Positions 54,300 through 63,109 of a DNA stretch of 64,000 nucleotides are shown here, one piece after another (positions within the stretch are counted from its first letter, which is position 1; each line of letters opens with the position of its first letter). Position numbers and translations under genes: made by a program. This DNA comes from Nocardioides sp. WS12. Its GTDB lineage: Bacteria; Actinomycetota; Actinomycetes; Propionibacteriales; Nocardioidaceae. The stretch lies in the NCBI RefSeq assembly GCF_014108865.1, contig NZ_CP053928.1:1860001-1924000 (forward strand), given 5' to 3'. The notes under the pieces were generated by a model, which saw only the letters and a program-made list of their open reading frames with translations, was not told where the DNA came from and did not search any database.

Positions 54300-55646
54300 A
54301 TGAGCCTGTTGAGCATTGCGCGCCGCGACACCTTCCGCTTCGGCCTGCTCGGACTCGCTGCGCTCAGCGGCGCCACTGCCCTGACCGCCTGCTCCGGTGA
54401 GCCCGATGTCGAGCCCGGCGTGTTGGGTCCGGGAACCGACGGGATCGAACTTGTCTCCTCCGACGTGAAGCGGGTGTCCGGGGACCCCACCGTCCTCGAG
54501 GACGTGGTCGTCGGGCTCCAGGCCCTTGCCGGTGACCTGTACGGCGGCATCGCCGCAAAGCCGGGCAACCTGGTCTTCTCGCCCTACTCGGTCCTGGTCG
54601 CCCTCGGCATGACCCTCGTGGGTGCAGCCGGGAAGACGGCCGACGAGATGCGCGACGTCCTCGGCGTGGGTGACCTCGGCGACCGCTGGCACAAGGGCGT
54701 GAACGCGCTGACGTCGTACGTCGACGGACTGGCCGGCAAGCAGCAGCGGATGGACGGCTCGGACGCCGAACTGGCCCTCGCCACGGCCAACCAGTTGTTC
54801 GGGCAGAAGGACGTCGGCTGGGAGGCGGAGTTCCTCGACCTGATCGCGAAGGAGTACGGCGCCGGGCTGCGCGCGGTGGACTTCAAGACCGCGTCCGAGG
54901 AGGCCCGTGTGCTGATCAACGCCTGGGTCGAGGACCAGACCCGCGACCGGATCGTGGACCTGATCCCGGAGGGAGTTCTCGACGACCTGACCCGGCTCGT
55001 GCTGGTCAACGCGATCTACCTCAAGGCGCCGTGGGAGCAGCCGTTCGAGAAGGCCGCCACCACGAAGGGGAAGTTCACGAAGGACGACGGCTCCACCGTC
55101 GACGTCGACATGATGAACAAGCCCGACCTGTCCGGCGGCATCGTGTCCGCGGCCGGTTGGCGCGGCGTGATCCTGCCGTACGCCGGGTCGCGCCTGGCGA
55201 TGACCGTCGTGCTGCCGGACCAGGGAAAGTTCGCTGCGGTCGAGGCGAGTGTCGTCCAGGACGGTCTCGGCGTGCTGACGCCCGGCGGAGCGCCGGCCGC
55301 GATCAACCTGACCCTGCCGAAGTGGACCTTCCGGACGGAGGCTCCGCTGGGCGACCTGCTCAAGGAGATCGGGATGCCGACCGCGTTCATCGACGGGCAG
55401 GCCGACTTCACCCCGATGACCGACGAGGACCTGCCGCTGCACATCGCAGCCGTCCTGCACCAGGGCTTCATTGCCGTCGACGAGGACGGTACCGAGGCGG
55501 CGGCCGCGACGGCCGTCGTGATGCGTACCGAGTCGGCCGTGGTCGCCGAGACGTTCACGGTCGACCGGCCGTTCCTGTTCGTCATCCACGACCTGGACCA
55601 CAACGCGCCGCTGTTCGTGGGGCGGGTCGTCGATCCGTCGGCGTAG
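54300..55646 (+). CDS. Serpin family lipoprotein
   Basis: A 448-residue serpin, a family of suicide inhibitors of serine proteases. The lipoprotein signal ends LTAC with Cys31 acylated, and RR at residues 8-9 hints at Tat export. Serpin core: NLVFSPYSVLVALGMTLVGA, then a C-terminal reactive loop from about residue 397 (GTEAAAATAVV) to RPFLFVIHD. The alanine-rich hinge is the inhibitory type. Aligned to alpha-1-antitrypsin, P1 falls near Glu411, flanked by Thr410 and Ser412. Bacterial serpins are uncommon. It would sit on the outer face of the membrane. Confidence 0.93.
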   Translation: MSLLSIARRDTFRFGLLGLAALSGATALTACSGEPDVEPGVLGPGTDGIELVSSDVKRVSGDPTVLEDVVVGLQALAGDLYGGIAAKPGNLVFSPYSVLVALGMTLVGAAGKTADEMRDVLGVGDLGDRWHKGVNALTSYVDGLAGKQQRMDGSDAELALATANQLFGQKDVGWEAEFLDLIAKEYGAGLRAVDFKTASEEARVLINAWVEDQTRDRIVDLIPEGVLDDLTRLVLVNAIYLKAPWEQPFEKAATTKGKFTKDDGSTVDVDMMNKPDLSGGIVSAAGWRGVILPYAGSRLAMTVVLPDQGKFAAVEASVVQDGLGVLTPGGAPAAINLTLPKWTFRTEAPLGDLLKEIGMPTAFIDGQADFTPMTDEDLPLHIAAVLHQGFIAVDEDGTEAAAATAVVMRTESAVVAETFTVDRPFLFVIHDLDHNAPLFVGRVVDPSA

Positions 55647-55679
55647 GGCTGTCGGCCCGGGGCTGTCGGTGCAGGGCCG

Positions 55680-55685
55680 TAGGCT
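55680..55685 (+). promoter_or_regulatory. Possible -10 element TAGGCT for mfd
   Basis: TAGGCT lies 68 bases before the ATG at 55754. Two copies of GGGCTGTCGG (55646-55655 and 55660-55669) precede it. Confidence 0.35.
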
Positions 55686-55753
55686 GACACCCCTCACCCC
55701 CTGTCGATCCTGACCGGGGGCGCTCGTGTTGCCTTCCACGAAAGCGTGCCTCC

Positions 55754-58700
55754 ATGCGTCTCGCCGGCCTCGCCGACGCCGTCCTTGCCGATCCGCCCCT
55801 GGCTTCGGCCCTTGCCGAGGCTGCCGGGGCGAGCTCGCCCACCGGCGAACTGACCGGACCGGAGGCTCTGCGTCCGTTCCTGACCGCCGGACTGGCCCGC
55901 GCGGGTCGGCCGCTGCTGGTGGTCACGGCGACCACCCGTGAGGCCGAGCAGCTCGTCGCCGAGTTGGGTGACTTCCTCGACCCGACCGGAGTGGCGTACT
56001 ACCCGAGCTGGGAGACGCTGCCGCACGAGCGACTGAGCCCGCGCAGCGACACCGTTGGTCGTCGGCTCGCCGTGCTCCGTCGGCTCTGCCACCCGGGCAC
56101 CGACGCCGCGACTGGTCCGGTCAACGTGATCGTCGCACCGGTCCGCTCGGTGCTCCAGCCGCAGGTCAAGGGTCTCGGCGACCTGACGCCGGTCGAGCTC
56201 GAGGTCGGCGGCACCGCTGACCTCGATGCGGTCGTGGCCGGTCTGATCGGCGCTGCCTACTCCCGGGTGGACCTGGTCGAGAAGCGTGGCGAGTTCGCGG
56301 TTCGGGGCGGCATCGTCGACGTCTTCCCGCCGACCGAGGAGCACCCGCTGCGCGTGGAGTTCTGGGGCGAGGAGATCGAGGAGATCCGTTCCTTCGCCGT
56401 CGCCGACCAGCGCACCATTGCCGCCGTCGAGCGCCTCTGGGCTCCGCCGTGTCGCGAACTGCTGCTCACCGACGACGTCCGCGCCCGCGCCGCTGAGCTC
56501 GGTCGCAAGCACCCGCAGCTGCTGGAGATCACCGACAAGATCGCGCAGGGCATGGCGGTGGAGGGCATGGAGGCCCTGATCCCGGTGCTCGTCGACGAGC
56601 TCGAGTTGCTGGTCGACCTGCTGCCCGCCAACACCCAGATCCTCGTGCTGGACCCCGAACGCGCCCGGGCCCGTGCGCACGACCTCGTCGCCACCAGCGA
56701 GGAGTTCCTCGCAGCCTCGTGGGCGACGGCCGCCGTTGGCGGTCAGGCACCGATCGACCTGCAGGCGGCGTCGTACCAGTCCCTGGGGGATGTTCGCACC
56801 CACGCGCGGGGGCTCGGCCAGAGTTGGTGGACGTTCAGTCCGTTCGGGCTCGATGGGGGTCTCGATACGACCTCGCTCGTTCCTCGCGAGGACTACTCGA
56901 CCACCTTGGCGCCGCTCGGAGCGCAGTCCGCGCCGTCGTACCGCGGCGACGTGGAGAAGGCGTTCGCCGACATCACGCGCTGGCACGGCGAGGGCCAGGC
57001 CGTCGTGGTGGTCCACGCCGGCCACGGCCCGGCCCACCGCATGGTCGAGGCACTGGGGGAGCGCGACGTCCCGGCTCGTTTCGTCGAGGACATCGGTGCC
57101 GGCGGCGTGCTCGATGCCGCCGTCGTGACGGTCACGTGTGGCGCGCTCGGCCACGGCCTCGTCGACGACGGTCGTCGTCTGGTCGTCCTGACCGGCGAGG
57201 ACATCGTTGGCAGCAAGGCGTCGATGCGCGACAAGGGCGCGATGCCGGTTCGCCGGAAGAAGCAGATCGATCCGCTCGAGTTGAAGGCCGGCGACTACGT
57301 CGTCCACGAACAGCACGGTGTTGGTCGCTTCGTCGAGATGAAGCAGCGCGAGGTGCACGGGGCGGTCCGTGAGTACCTGCTGCTCGAGTACGGCCCCTCG
57401 AAGCGGGGCGGCCCGCCCGACCGGCTCTACGTCCCGGCCGACACCCTCGACCAGATCACCCGGTACGTCGGCGGCGAGCAACCGAGCCTCGACCGGCTCG
57501 GTGGCGGCGACTGGACCAAGCGGAAGAACAAGGCCCGCAAGGCGGTCCGCGAGATCGCCGCCGAGTTGATCAAGTTGTACGCCGCCCGGCAGGCCACCAA
57601 GGGCCACGCGTTCGGGCCGGACACCCCGTGGCAGCGCGAACTCGAGGACGCCTTCCCGTTCCACGAGACGCCGGACCAGTTGACCACCGTCGACGAGGTC
57701 AAGGCCGACATGCAGCGCACCGTCCCGATGGACCGGCTGGTCTGTGGTGACGTCGGCTACGGCAAGACCGAGATCGCCGTACGAGCTGCGTTCAAGGCGG
57801 TCCAGGACGGCAAGCAGGTCGCCGTCCTGGTGCCGACGACGCTGCTGGTCAGCCAGCACCTCGCGACGTTCAGCGAACGGATGAGCGGGTTCCCGATCAA
57901 CCTTAAGCCGCTCAGCCGGTTCCAGACCGACAAGGAAGCCGCCGCGGTGATGGCCGGTCTGACCGACGGCACCGTCGACGTCGTGGTGGGCACGCACCGC
58001 CTGTTCAACGCTGACATCCGGTTCAAGGACCTCGGCCTGATCATCGTCGACGAGGAGCAGCGCTTCGGTGTCGAGCACAAGGAAGCGATGAAGCGGCTGC
58101 GCACGTCGGTCGACGTGCTGTCGATGAGTGCGACGCCGATCCCGCGCACGCTCGAGATGGCGATCACCGGCATCCGCGAGATGTCGACGATCACGACGCC
58201 CCCCGAGGAGCGGCACCCGGTGCTGACCTATGTCGGCGGCTACGAGGACCGCCAGGTCGTCGCCGCCGTACGTCGCGAACTGTTGCGCGACGGCCAGGTC
58301 TTCTACATCCACAACCGGGTGAACTCCATCGAGAAGGCTGCCGCCAAGCTGCGCGAGTTGATCCCTGACGCGCGCGTCGCGACGGCCCACGGCCAGATGG
58401 GCGAGCACCAGCTCGAGCAGGTGATGCTCGACTTCTGGGAGAAGCGCTTCGACGTCCTGGTCTGTACGACGATCGTCGAGTCGGGCCTCGATGTCTCCAA
58501 CGCCAACACGATGATCATCGAGCGCGCCGACACGCTCGGCCTGAGCCAGCTGCACCAGTTGCGTGGCCGCGTCGGGCGCTCCCGCGAGCGGGCCTACGCG
58601 TACTTCCTCTACCCGACCGAGAAGCCGCTCACCGAGACCGCGCACGAGCGGCTCGCCACCCTGGCCCAGCACTCCGACCTCGGCGGCGGCATGGCGATCG

Positions 58701-59314
58701 CGATGAAGGACCTCGAGATCCGTGGCGCGGGCAACCTGCTCGGCGGCGAGCAGTCCGGCCACATCGCCGACGTCGGTTTCGACCTGTACGTCCGGCTGGT
58801 CGGCGAGGCGGTCCGCGACTTCCGCGACGACGGCGGCGCCCCCGAGGTGCTGGAGGAGGTGCGCATCGAGTTGCCGGTCGAGGCCCACCTGCCGCACGAC
58901 TACATCCCCAGCGAACGGTTGCGCCTGGAGATGTACAAGCGGCTGGCCGAGGTCCGCACCGACGCCGATGTGGACGAGATCATCGCCGAGCTGACCGACC
59001 GCTACGGCGAGCCGCCGGAGCAGGTCTCGGCGCTGCTGTTGGTGGCCCGGTTCCGGGCGCGCGTGCGTGCTGCCTGTATCCGCGAGATCTCGACGGTCGG
59101 CAAGAACGTGCGGTTCGCACCCGTCGTCCTCCCGGAGTCACGGACCATCCGCCTGAACCGGCTGTTCCCGAAGTCGATCGTGAAGAGCCAGCTCGAAACG
59201 ATCCTCGTGCCGCGCCCCGGCACTCCCGGGCAGACGGGACGTCCGCTCGAGGGGATCGCCCTGCTTGAATGGGCTCGACTGGTCATCGACTCGGTCATCG
59301 ATCCGGCCGAATGA
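55754..59314 (+). CDS. mfd: Transcription-repair coupling factor Mfd
   Basis: A 1186-residue SF2 translocase that displaces stalled RNA polymerase and recruits UvrA. The UvrB-homology region is N-terminal ([10 protein letters not shown] at about 90-100), the RNA-polymerase-interacting module follows ([17 protein letters not shown]), Walker A is GDVGYGKT (665-672), motif II is DEEQ (766-769), and the RecG-like motifs [18 protein letters not shown] are near 935. The C-terminal domain has [17 protein letters not shown]. The ATG at 55754 gives [11 protein letters not shown]. Length is typical (1150-1200). Confidence 0.96.
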   Translation: MRLAGLADAVLADPPLASALAEAAGASSPTGELTGPEALRPFLTAGLARAGRPLLVVTATTREAEQLVAELGDFLDPTGVAYYPSWETLPHERLSPRSDTVGRRLAVLRRLCHPGTDAATGPVNVIVAPVRSVLQPQVKGLGDLTPVELEVGGTADLDAVVAGLIGAAYSRVDLVEKRGEFAVRGGIVDVFPPTEEHPLRVEFWGEEIEEIRSFAVADQRTIAAVERLWAPPCRELLLTDDVRARAAELGRKHPQLLEITDKIAQGMAVEGMEALIPVLVDELELLVDLLPANTQILVLDPERARARAHDLVATSEEFLAASWATAAVGGQAPIDLQAASYQSLGDVRTHARGLGQSWWTFSPFGLDGGLDTTSLVPREDYSTTLAPLGAQSAPSYRGDVEKAFADITRWHGEGQAVVVVHAGHGPAHRMVEALGERDVPARFVEDIGAGGVLDAAVVTVTCGALGHGLVDDGRRLVVLTGEDIVGSKASMRDKGAMPVRRKKQIDPLELKAGDYVVHEQHGVGRFVEMKQREVHGAVREYLLLEYGPSKRGGPPDRLYVPADTLDQITRYVGGEQPSLDRLGGGDWTKRKNKARKAVREIAAELIKLYAARQATKGHAFGPDTPWQRELEDAFPFHETPDQLTTVDEVKADMQRTVPMDRLVCGDVGYGKTEIAVRAAFKAVQDGKQVAVLVPTTLLVSQHLATFSERMSGFPINLKPLSRFQTDKEAAAVMAGLTDGTVDVVVGTHRLFNADIRFKDLGLIIVDEEQRFGVEHKEAMKRLRTSVDVLSMSATPIPRTLEMAITGIREMSTITTPPEERHPVLTYVGGYEDRQVVAAVRRELLRDGQVFYIHNRVNSIEKAAAKLRELIPDARVATAHGQMGEHQLEQVMLDFWEKRFDVLVCTTIVESGLDVSNANTMIIERADTLGLSQLHQLRGRVGRSRERAYAYFLYPTEKPLTETAHERLATLAQHSDLGGGMAIAMKDLEIRGAGNLLGGEQSGHIADVGFDLYVRLVGEAVRDFRDDGGAPEVLEEVRIELPVEAHLPHDYIPSERLRLEMYKRLAEVRTDADVDEIIAELTDRYGEPPEQVSALLLVARFRARVRAACIREISTVGKNVRFAPVVLPESRTIRLNRLFPKSIVKSQLETILVPRPGTPGQTGRPLEGIALLEWARLVIDSVIDPAE

Positions 59315-59328
59315 ACAAGGAGTAGAGC

Positions 59329-60066
59329 GTGCGTCCTCGCAGCCCGTTGAACGTCCGGACCACGGTGGCCCTCGCCGCCGTGGCGTTGATGGCGGCCGGC
59401 TGTGGCCTCACCGACAGCGGTGCCCAGCCGGGCGTGGCCGCCGAGGTGGACGGCCAGACCCTCGAGCTGACCCGGGTCGACCAGGCCGTTGAGGACTACT
59501 GCGGCCTGCTCACGGCCAACAAGAAGTTCTCCGCTGTGCCGACGGCGCTGGTGCGTGGCCAGTTCGCGCAGGGCTGGACCCGGGCCGTTGCCATCGACAA
59601 CCTCGCCGAGGAACTGGACGTCCCGTTGCCGCCCGAGGTCATCGACCGCACCACGGTCGAGGACTTGTGGATGGAGCTCGGCGAGGTCGACGACGACAAC
59701 TACGACTCGTTCGAGTGGCTGACCTGGGTGCAACTGCGCCTGTCGACGACCGCCGAGCAGCTCGGTGCCGCGACCGTGCTCAAGGAGACCGGCCAGACCG
59801 TGTCCGGCGAGCAGGCCATCAACGTCGGCGTCTCCCTCGCCGACGACTGGCTGGCCGAGAACGAGCCTGAGCTCAACCCGGTGTTCGGCGAGTACAACCC
59901 CGAGACCGGCTACTTCGACGGCGACGCGCTCTCGATCCCCGTGAGCCGCGAGGCCGGATCGGTCGTCGACACCAGCAAGCTCACGGCCGAACAGGTCAAC
60001 GCCCTTCCGGCCGACCAGCGCTGCGGGCCGGAGACCCCGCCGGCGCCCCCGGTGCCGGGAGTCTGA
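59329..60066 (+). CDS. Lipoprotein, SurA N-terminal-like
   Basis: A 245-residue lipoprotein whose signal ends LMAAGC with Cys25. The following VAAEVDGQTLELTRVDQAVE resembles the start of SurA/PrsA chaperone N-domains, but no PPIase domain is seen. Actinobacterial genomes commonly carry such a protein between mfd and mazG. GTG at 59329 has AAGGAG upstream. It may help fold secreted proteins, an inference. mazG begins two bases after its stop. Confidence 0.75.
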   Translation: MRPRSPLNVRTTVALAAVALMAAGCGLTDSGAQPGVAAEVDGQTLELTRVDQAVEDYCGLLTANKKFSAVPTALVRGQFAQGWTRAVAIDNLAEELDVPLPPEVIDRTTVEDLWMELGEVDDDNYDSFEWLTWVQLRLSTTAEQLGAATVLKETGQTVSGEQAINVGVSLADDWLAENEPELNPVFGEYNPETGYFDGDALSIPVSREAGSVVDTSKLTAEQVNALPADQRCGPETPPAPPVPGV

Positions 60067-60068
60067 TC

Positions 60069-60719
60069 GTGACGGTCGGCCCGGACGCCGGCCCGGACGC
60101 CGTCTCGGCGGTTGCCGAGTTCGTGGCCGTGATGCGCCGGCTGCGCGCCGAGTGCCCGTGGAAGCAGGCGCAGACCCATCGCTCGCTGGTCCGCTACCTC
60201 CTCGAGGAGACCTACGAGACCGTCGACGCGATCGACGCCGGTGAGGTGTCGGGGGACTGGTCGCACCTGGCTGAGGAACTCGGCGACGTGTTGCTCCAGG
60301 TGGTCTTCCACGCGGTGATCGCCGAGGAGCGTGGCGACTTCGACCTTGCCGACGTGGCCGAGGGGATCACCGCGAAGATGCGGCGGCGCAACCCGCACGT
60401 GTTCGCGGCCGACTCGACCAGCGGTGAGACCGCGCTGGATGCCGACGCGGTCAACGAGATCTGGCAGCACGTCAAGGCGACCGAGCGTCTCGACAAGCTC
60501 GACGGCCGGGGGATCGACGCGGGGCTCCCGTCCGCCCTCCCCGCCCTGTTGTACGCCGACAAGGTGCTCGAGCGCCTGGCCCGCGAGGGCGAACCGGCCG
60601 ATGTCGATCCCGCCGCCGAAGACATCGGGGAACGACTCCTGGCGCTGGTGGCCGAGTCGCGCGCGGCGGGTGTTGATCCCGAACAGGCGTTGCGCGACGT
60701 CGTACGCAAGCGGTTGTGA
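60069..60719 (+). CDS. mazG: MazG nucleoside triphosphate pyrophosphohydrolase
   Basis: A 216-residue all-alpha NTP pyrophosphohydrolase that cleans the nucleotide pool. Metal ligands fit the ExxE12-28ExxD pattern: LLEETYETVDAI and LAEELGDVLLQVVFHA. The conserved CPWKQAQTHRSL and MRRRNPHVFA are present. Only one MazG domain is present, shorter than the two-domain E. coli enzyme; this is common in actinobacteria. GTG at 60069, coupled to the lipoprotein gene. Confidence 0.93.
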   Translation: MTVGPDAGPDAVSAVAEFVAVMRRLRAECPWKQAQTHRSLVRYLLEETYETVDAIDAGEVSGDWSHLAEELGDVLLQVVFHAVIAEERGDFDLADVAEGITAKMRRRNPHVFAADSTSGETALDADAVNEIWQHVKATERLDKLDGRGIDAGLPSALPALLYADKVLERLAREGEPADVDPAAEDIGERLLALVAESRAAGVDPEQALRDVVRKRL

Positions 60720-60730
60720 GGCCCTTGTCT

Positions 60731-60758
60731 GCAGGTTGATTGATATCAATCAACCTGC
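60731..60758. repeat. 28-bp perfect palindrome after mazG
   Basis: GCAGGTTGATTGAT is followed directly by its reverse complement. It lies 12 bases after the mazG stop in the gap before a convergent metalloprotease gene. The A/T-rich centre stands out against the GC-rich background. It may act as a bidirectional terminator or as an operator. Confidence 0.85.
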
Positions 60759-60835
60759 TCAGCGGTGTCCGATTGCGTCCGTTCGTGAGTAACGAGATCC
60801 TGTCGCGGCCGTGGGCCCGCTCCATCTCCTCGTAT

Positions 60836-61819
60836 CTAGGGTCGCGGCCAACTTGAGTAGAGCGAGCAGATCGCCGAACTGTCGGACGGATAGGTGTGCG
60901 GCGGTTCGGCGCTGCGGGGTGGTGCCGGATTCATGATCGCCAGCGGCGCGGGCCCGAAGTGGCCGAGCCCCAGCGAGTGCCCCATCTCGTGCAGGGCAAT
61001 CGTCTCGACGTCGAACTCCGGACCCCCCAGGGGTGGGTCGATGGCCCACGGACGATCAGGGAACGGGCCGTTCGGGTCGCCGAGCATGTCATTGAAGTAG
61101 ACCTCGTTCAGGGCCGTGTCGAGGTACTGGTCGCCGTTCACATCGGTGGGCTCGAAGGTCACCTCGTCGGAGAAGACGTAGGTTTCCGAGAAGGCGAGGA
61201 CCCGGCCCTCGAAGCTCGGGGCCCAGGCGAGGAAGAGGCTGACGGGATACCAGCCGGCGAAGGTGATGTCGGCCAGGAACGGATTTCCTTCCTCGTACTC
61301 GAGGGGAAGGACTCCACTGTCGACGATGTCCGGATCGGCGCCGGTGTCCGCGCGCTTCACCAGCGGGGCCGCGGCCAGGCACGGCTCTGCTGCCCAGGTC
61401 TGCGCCGCGCGGTCGATGGCCGCTTCGGTCTGGGCGTTCGTGAGGCCACTGGACGTGGCACCGTCGCTCTGGTCGACGAGATAGGTGAGGCGATCGCCGT
61501 CGGCCTCGCGGCGTTCGTCGCCCGGCACCCAGCGCTGGCCGTAGTACTTCTTGAAGCGGTTGCCGACGCGGAGGAGGCCGTAGCCGAGCAGGAACGCCTC
61601 GGCCGAGTGCAGCCGGATCGACGCGCCCCGCGCTTCGAGCCCCTCATTCACCGAAGCGATGTGTGCGTCGATCGCGGCTGCCAGTTCGGTGTCCCCGGGC
61701 GGGGGCTTGCTGCGGCCGGAGTCGCCGGCCATCGAGGGCGGCACGGCGAGGGCGGCACCGAGGACGAGCGCAGCAGCCACCATGGACCCTGCGCGGAGGC
61801 GGCGATGTGAAGGTGCCAT
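60836..61819 (-). CDS. Secreted matrixin-type metalloprotease (HEMGHSLGLGH)
   Basis: A 327-residue secreted protein. The signal peptide runs MAPSHRRLRAGS plus a hydrophobic core ending near SMAG. The zinc site HEMGHSLGLGHFGPAPLAIM is M10-like with a Met-turn. Upstream, SDEVTFEPTDVNGDQYLDTA resembles an EF-hand-type calcium loop. Two cysteines, PCLAAAP and ICSLYS, may pair. Start ATG at 61819. Divergent from the AraC gene, which may control it. Substrate unknown. Confidence 0.85.
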   Translation of the reverse strand: MAPSHRRLRAGSMVAAALVLGAALAVPPSMAGDSGRSKPPPGDTELAAAIDAHIASVNEGLEARGASIRLHSAEAFLLGYGLLRVGNRFKKYYGQRWVPGDERREADGDRLTYLVDQSDGATSSGLTNAQTEAAIDRAAQTWAAEPCLAAAPLVKRADTGADPDIVDSGVLPLEYEEGNPFLADITFAGWYPVSLFLAWAPSFEGRVLAFSETYVFSDEVTFEPTDVNGDQYLDTALNEVYFNDMLGDPNGPFPDRPWAIDPPLGGPEFDVETIALHEMGHSLGLGHFGPAPLAIMNPAPPRSAEPPHTYPSDSSAICSLYSSWPRP

Positions 61820-61938
61820 GTCGGACCCCTCGGCACTGGACGGGTTACCCGGTCGTCGCGCCGAGATCGCAACCCATCGATCGTATGCCTGCCGACCGGG
61901 GAGTGAAAGAGGATGCGCACACCGACTGTGACGCGCGC

Positions 61939-61944
61939 TACACT
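61939..61944 (+). promoter_or_regulatory. Possible -10 element TACACT of the AraC gene
   Basis: TACACT lies 36 bases before the ATG at 61981. No clear -35 was found. Confidence 0.35.
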
Positions 61945-61980
61945 CCCGGGCGGGGACAGTTGGGGGCCTGGGGGTCAGGG

Positions 61981-62931
61981 ATGGGGAATTCGGCGGTCTT
62001 TTCGACCGATGATGTCGGGGAGCTGGAGCGGCTCGCCTACTGGCGTGCCTTGGCGCGCGACAAGTTCGGGACCTCGTTCGAGAGCGCGCGCGTCGATCGA
62101 CCGTTCCGCGCCAAGATGTGGTTGCACGCGTTCGAGGGTTTCGCGATGGCGCGGGTGCGTGCCGACGGGCATCTCTGTCGACGCACCGAGAGCAACATCG
62201 CGGACGGCGGACGCGGATACTTCCTCGTCGCCATCGTGGTCGGCGGCTACGGGCGGCTCGAGCAGTCGGGTCGCGTTGCCGCGCTCCGGCCCGGGACGGT
62301 GACCTATTGGGACACCAGCCGGCCCATGGCGTGGCACTTCGACGGCGATCAGGATGTGCTGCTGCTGCGGATCTCCCACGAGCGGGCGGCCCTGTTCAGC
62401 GCGATCGCGCCGTTGCACAGACACACGGCCCGGGCCGGATCTCGAGGCGGTGCCCTGGGGCTGTTCACCGACTTCTTCCTCCGGCTGTCCGACGGTTCCG
62501 TCGTCGACCCGGAGGGCACCCGTCTGCTCGCGAACCAGGGCGCCGGTCTCCTCACGTCGGCGATGGCGATCCTTGCCGCCGGTGCCGAGGACACAGCGGC
62601 CGGCGATGACCTGCTGCGCGAGCAGGTGCTGTCGTACCTGCGGCGCAACCTCGAGGACCCGTCCCTGTCGCCCGACGTCGTGGCGCGAGCTGTCAATGTC
62701 TCGCGCCGCAGCCTCTATCGACTGTTCGAGGGCACCGACAGCGTCATGTCCGTGCTTCGGCAGTTGCGCATCGAACGGGCCAAGCAGTTGCTCATCTCGC
62801 ACCCGGGACGGTCGGTGGTCGACGTGGGCGCACGGTGCGGCTTGACGGAGGGTCAGTTCCACCGGGCCTTCCGCGAGCTCGTCTCGATGAGTCCCGCGGA
62901 GTACCGGGCCACGCTGGCCGTCGCTGTCTGA
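61981..62931 (+). CDS. AraC family transcriptional regulator
   Basis: A 316-residue regulator: an N-terminal AraC-binding-like (cupin) domain to about residue 200 (RPGTVTYWDTSRPMAWHFDG) and a C-terminal pair of HTHs (SPDVVARAVNVSRRSLYRLF, then VVDVGARCGLTEGQFHRAFR). It belongs to the group with AraC_binding_2. The ATG at 61981 is chosen on AGGG upstream and family length; the frame continues to 61663 without conservation. It is flanked by secreted metalloprotease genes on both sides. Confidence 0.9.
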   Translation: MGNSAVFSTDDVGELERLAYWRALARDKFGTSFESARVDRPFRAKMWLHAFEGFAMARVRADGHLCRRTESNIADGGRGYFLVAIVVGGYGRLEQSGRVAALRPGTVTYWDTSRPMAWHFDGDQDVLLLRISHERAALFSAIAPLHRHTARAGSRGGALGLFTDFFLRLSDGSVVDPEGTRLLANQGAGLLTSAMAILAAGAEDTAAGDDLLREQVLSYLRRNLEDPSLSPDVVARAVNVSRRSLYRLFEGTDSVMSVLRQLRIERAKQLLISHPGRSVVDVGARCGLTEGQFHRAFRELVSMSPAEYRATLAVAV

Positions 62932-62944
62932 ACGTCACTCGCAA

Positions 62945-62973
62945 TCTGGCACGCGTTGAGTGCCCTCTGGCAC
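62945..62973. promoter_or_regulatory. Candidate AraC operator: direct repeats 21 bp apart
   Basis: TCTGGCAC occurs at 62945-62952 and 62966-62973, two helical turns apart, with the reverse-complement GTGCC (62960-62964) between. It lies in the 178-base gap between araC and the metalloprotease at 63110. Spaced direct repeats are typical of AraC-family sites. Confidence 0.5.
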
Positions 62974-63109
62974 TCGATGCTGTGACCTCAACGGCTCGGT
63001 ACCGGTGAAGATCAGCCAGATCCTTGTGGAGGCGGCTGTTGGTGGCCGGGTCAGCCACGGGACGCCATTGGGGAGTGGCCTACGGGTCAGGGGATTGGGA
63101 GGAACCATC

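Noticed and set aside
55694..58897. A 1067-codon open frame on the minus strand opposite mfd
   Set aside because: It mirrors the codon structure of mfd; its translation is Arg/Asp/Val-rich low complexity with no domain, while the plus strand has all Mfd motifs.
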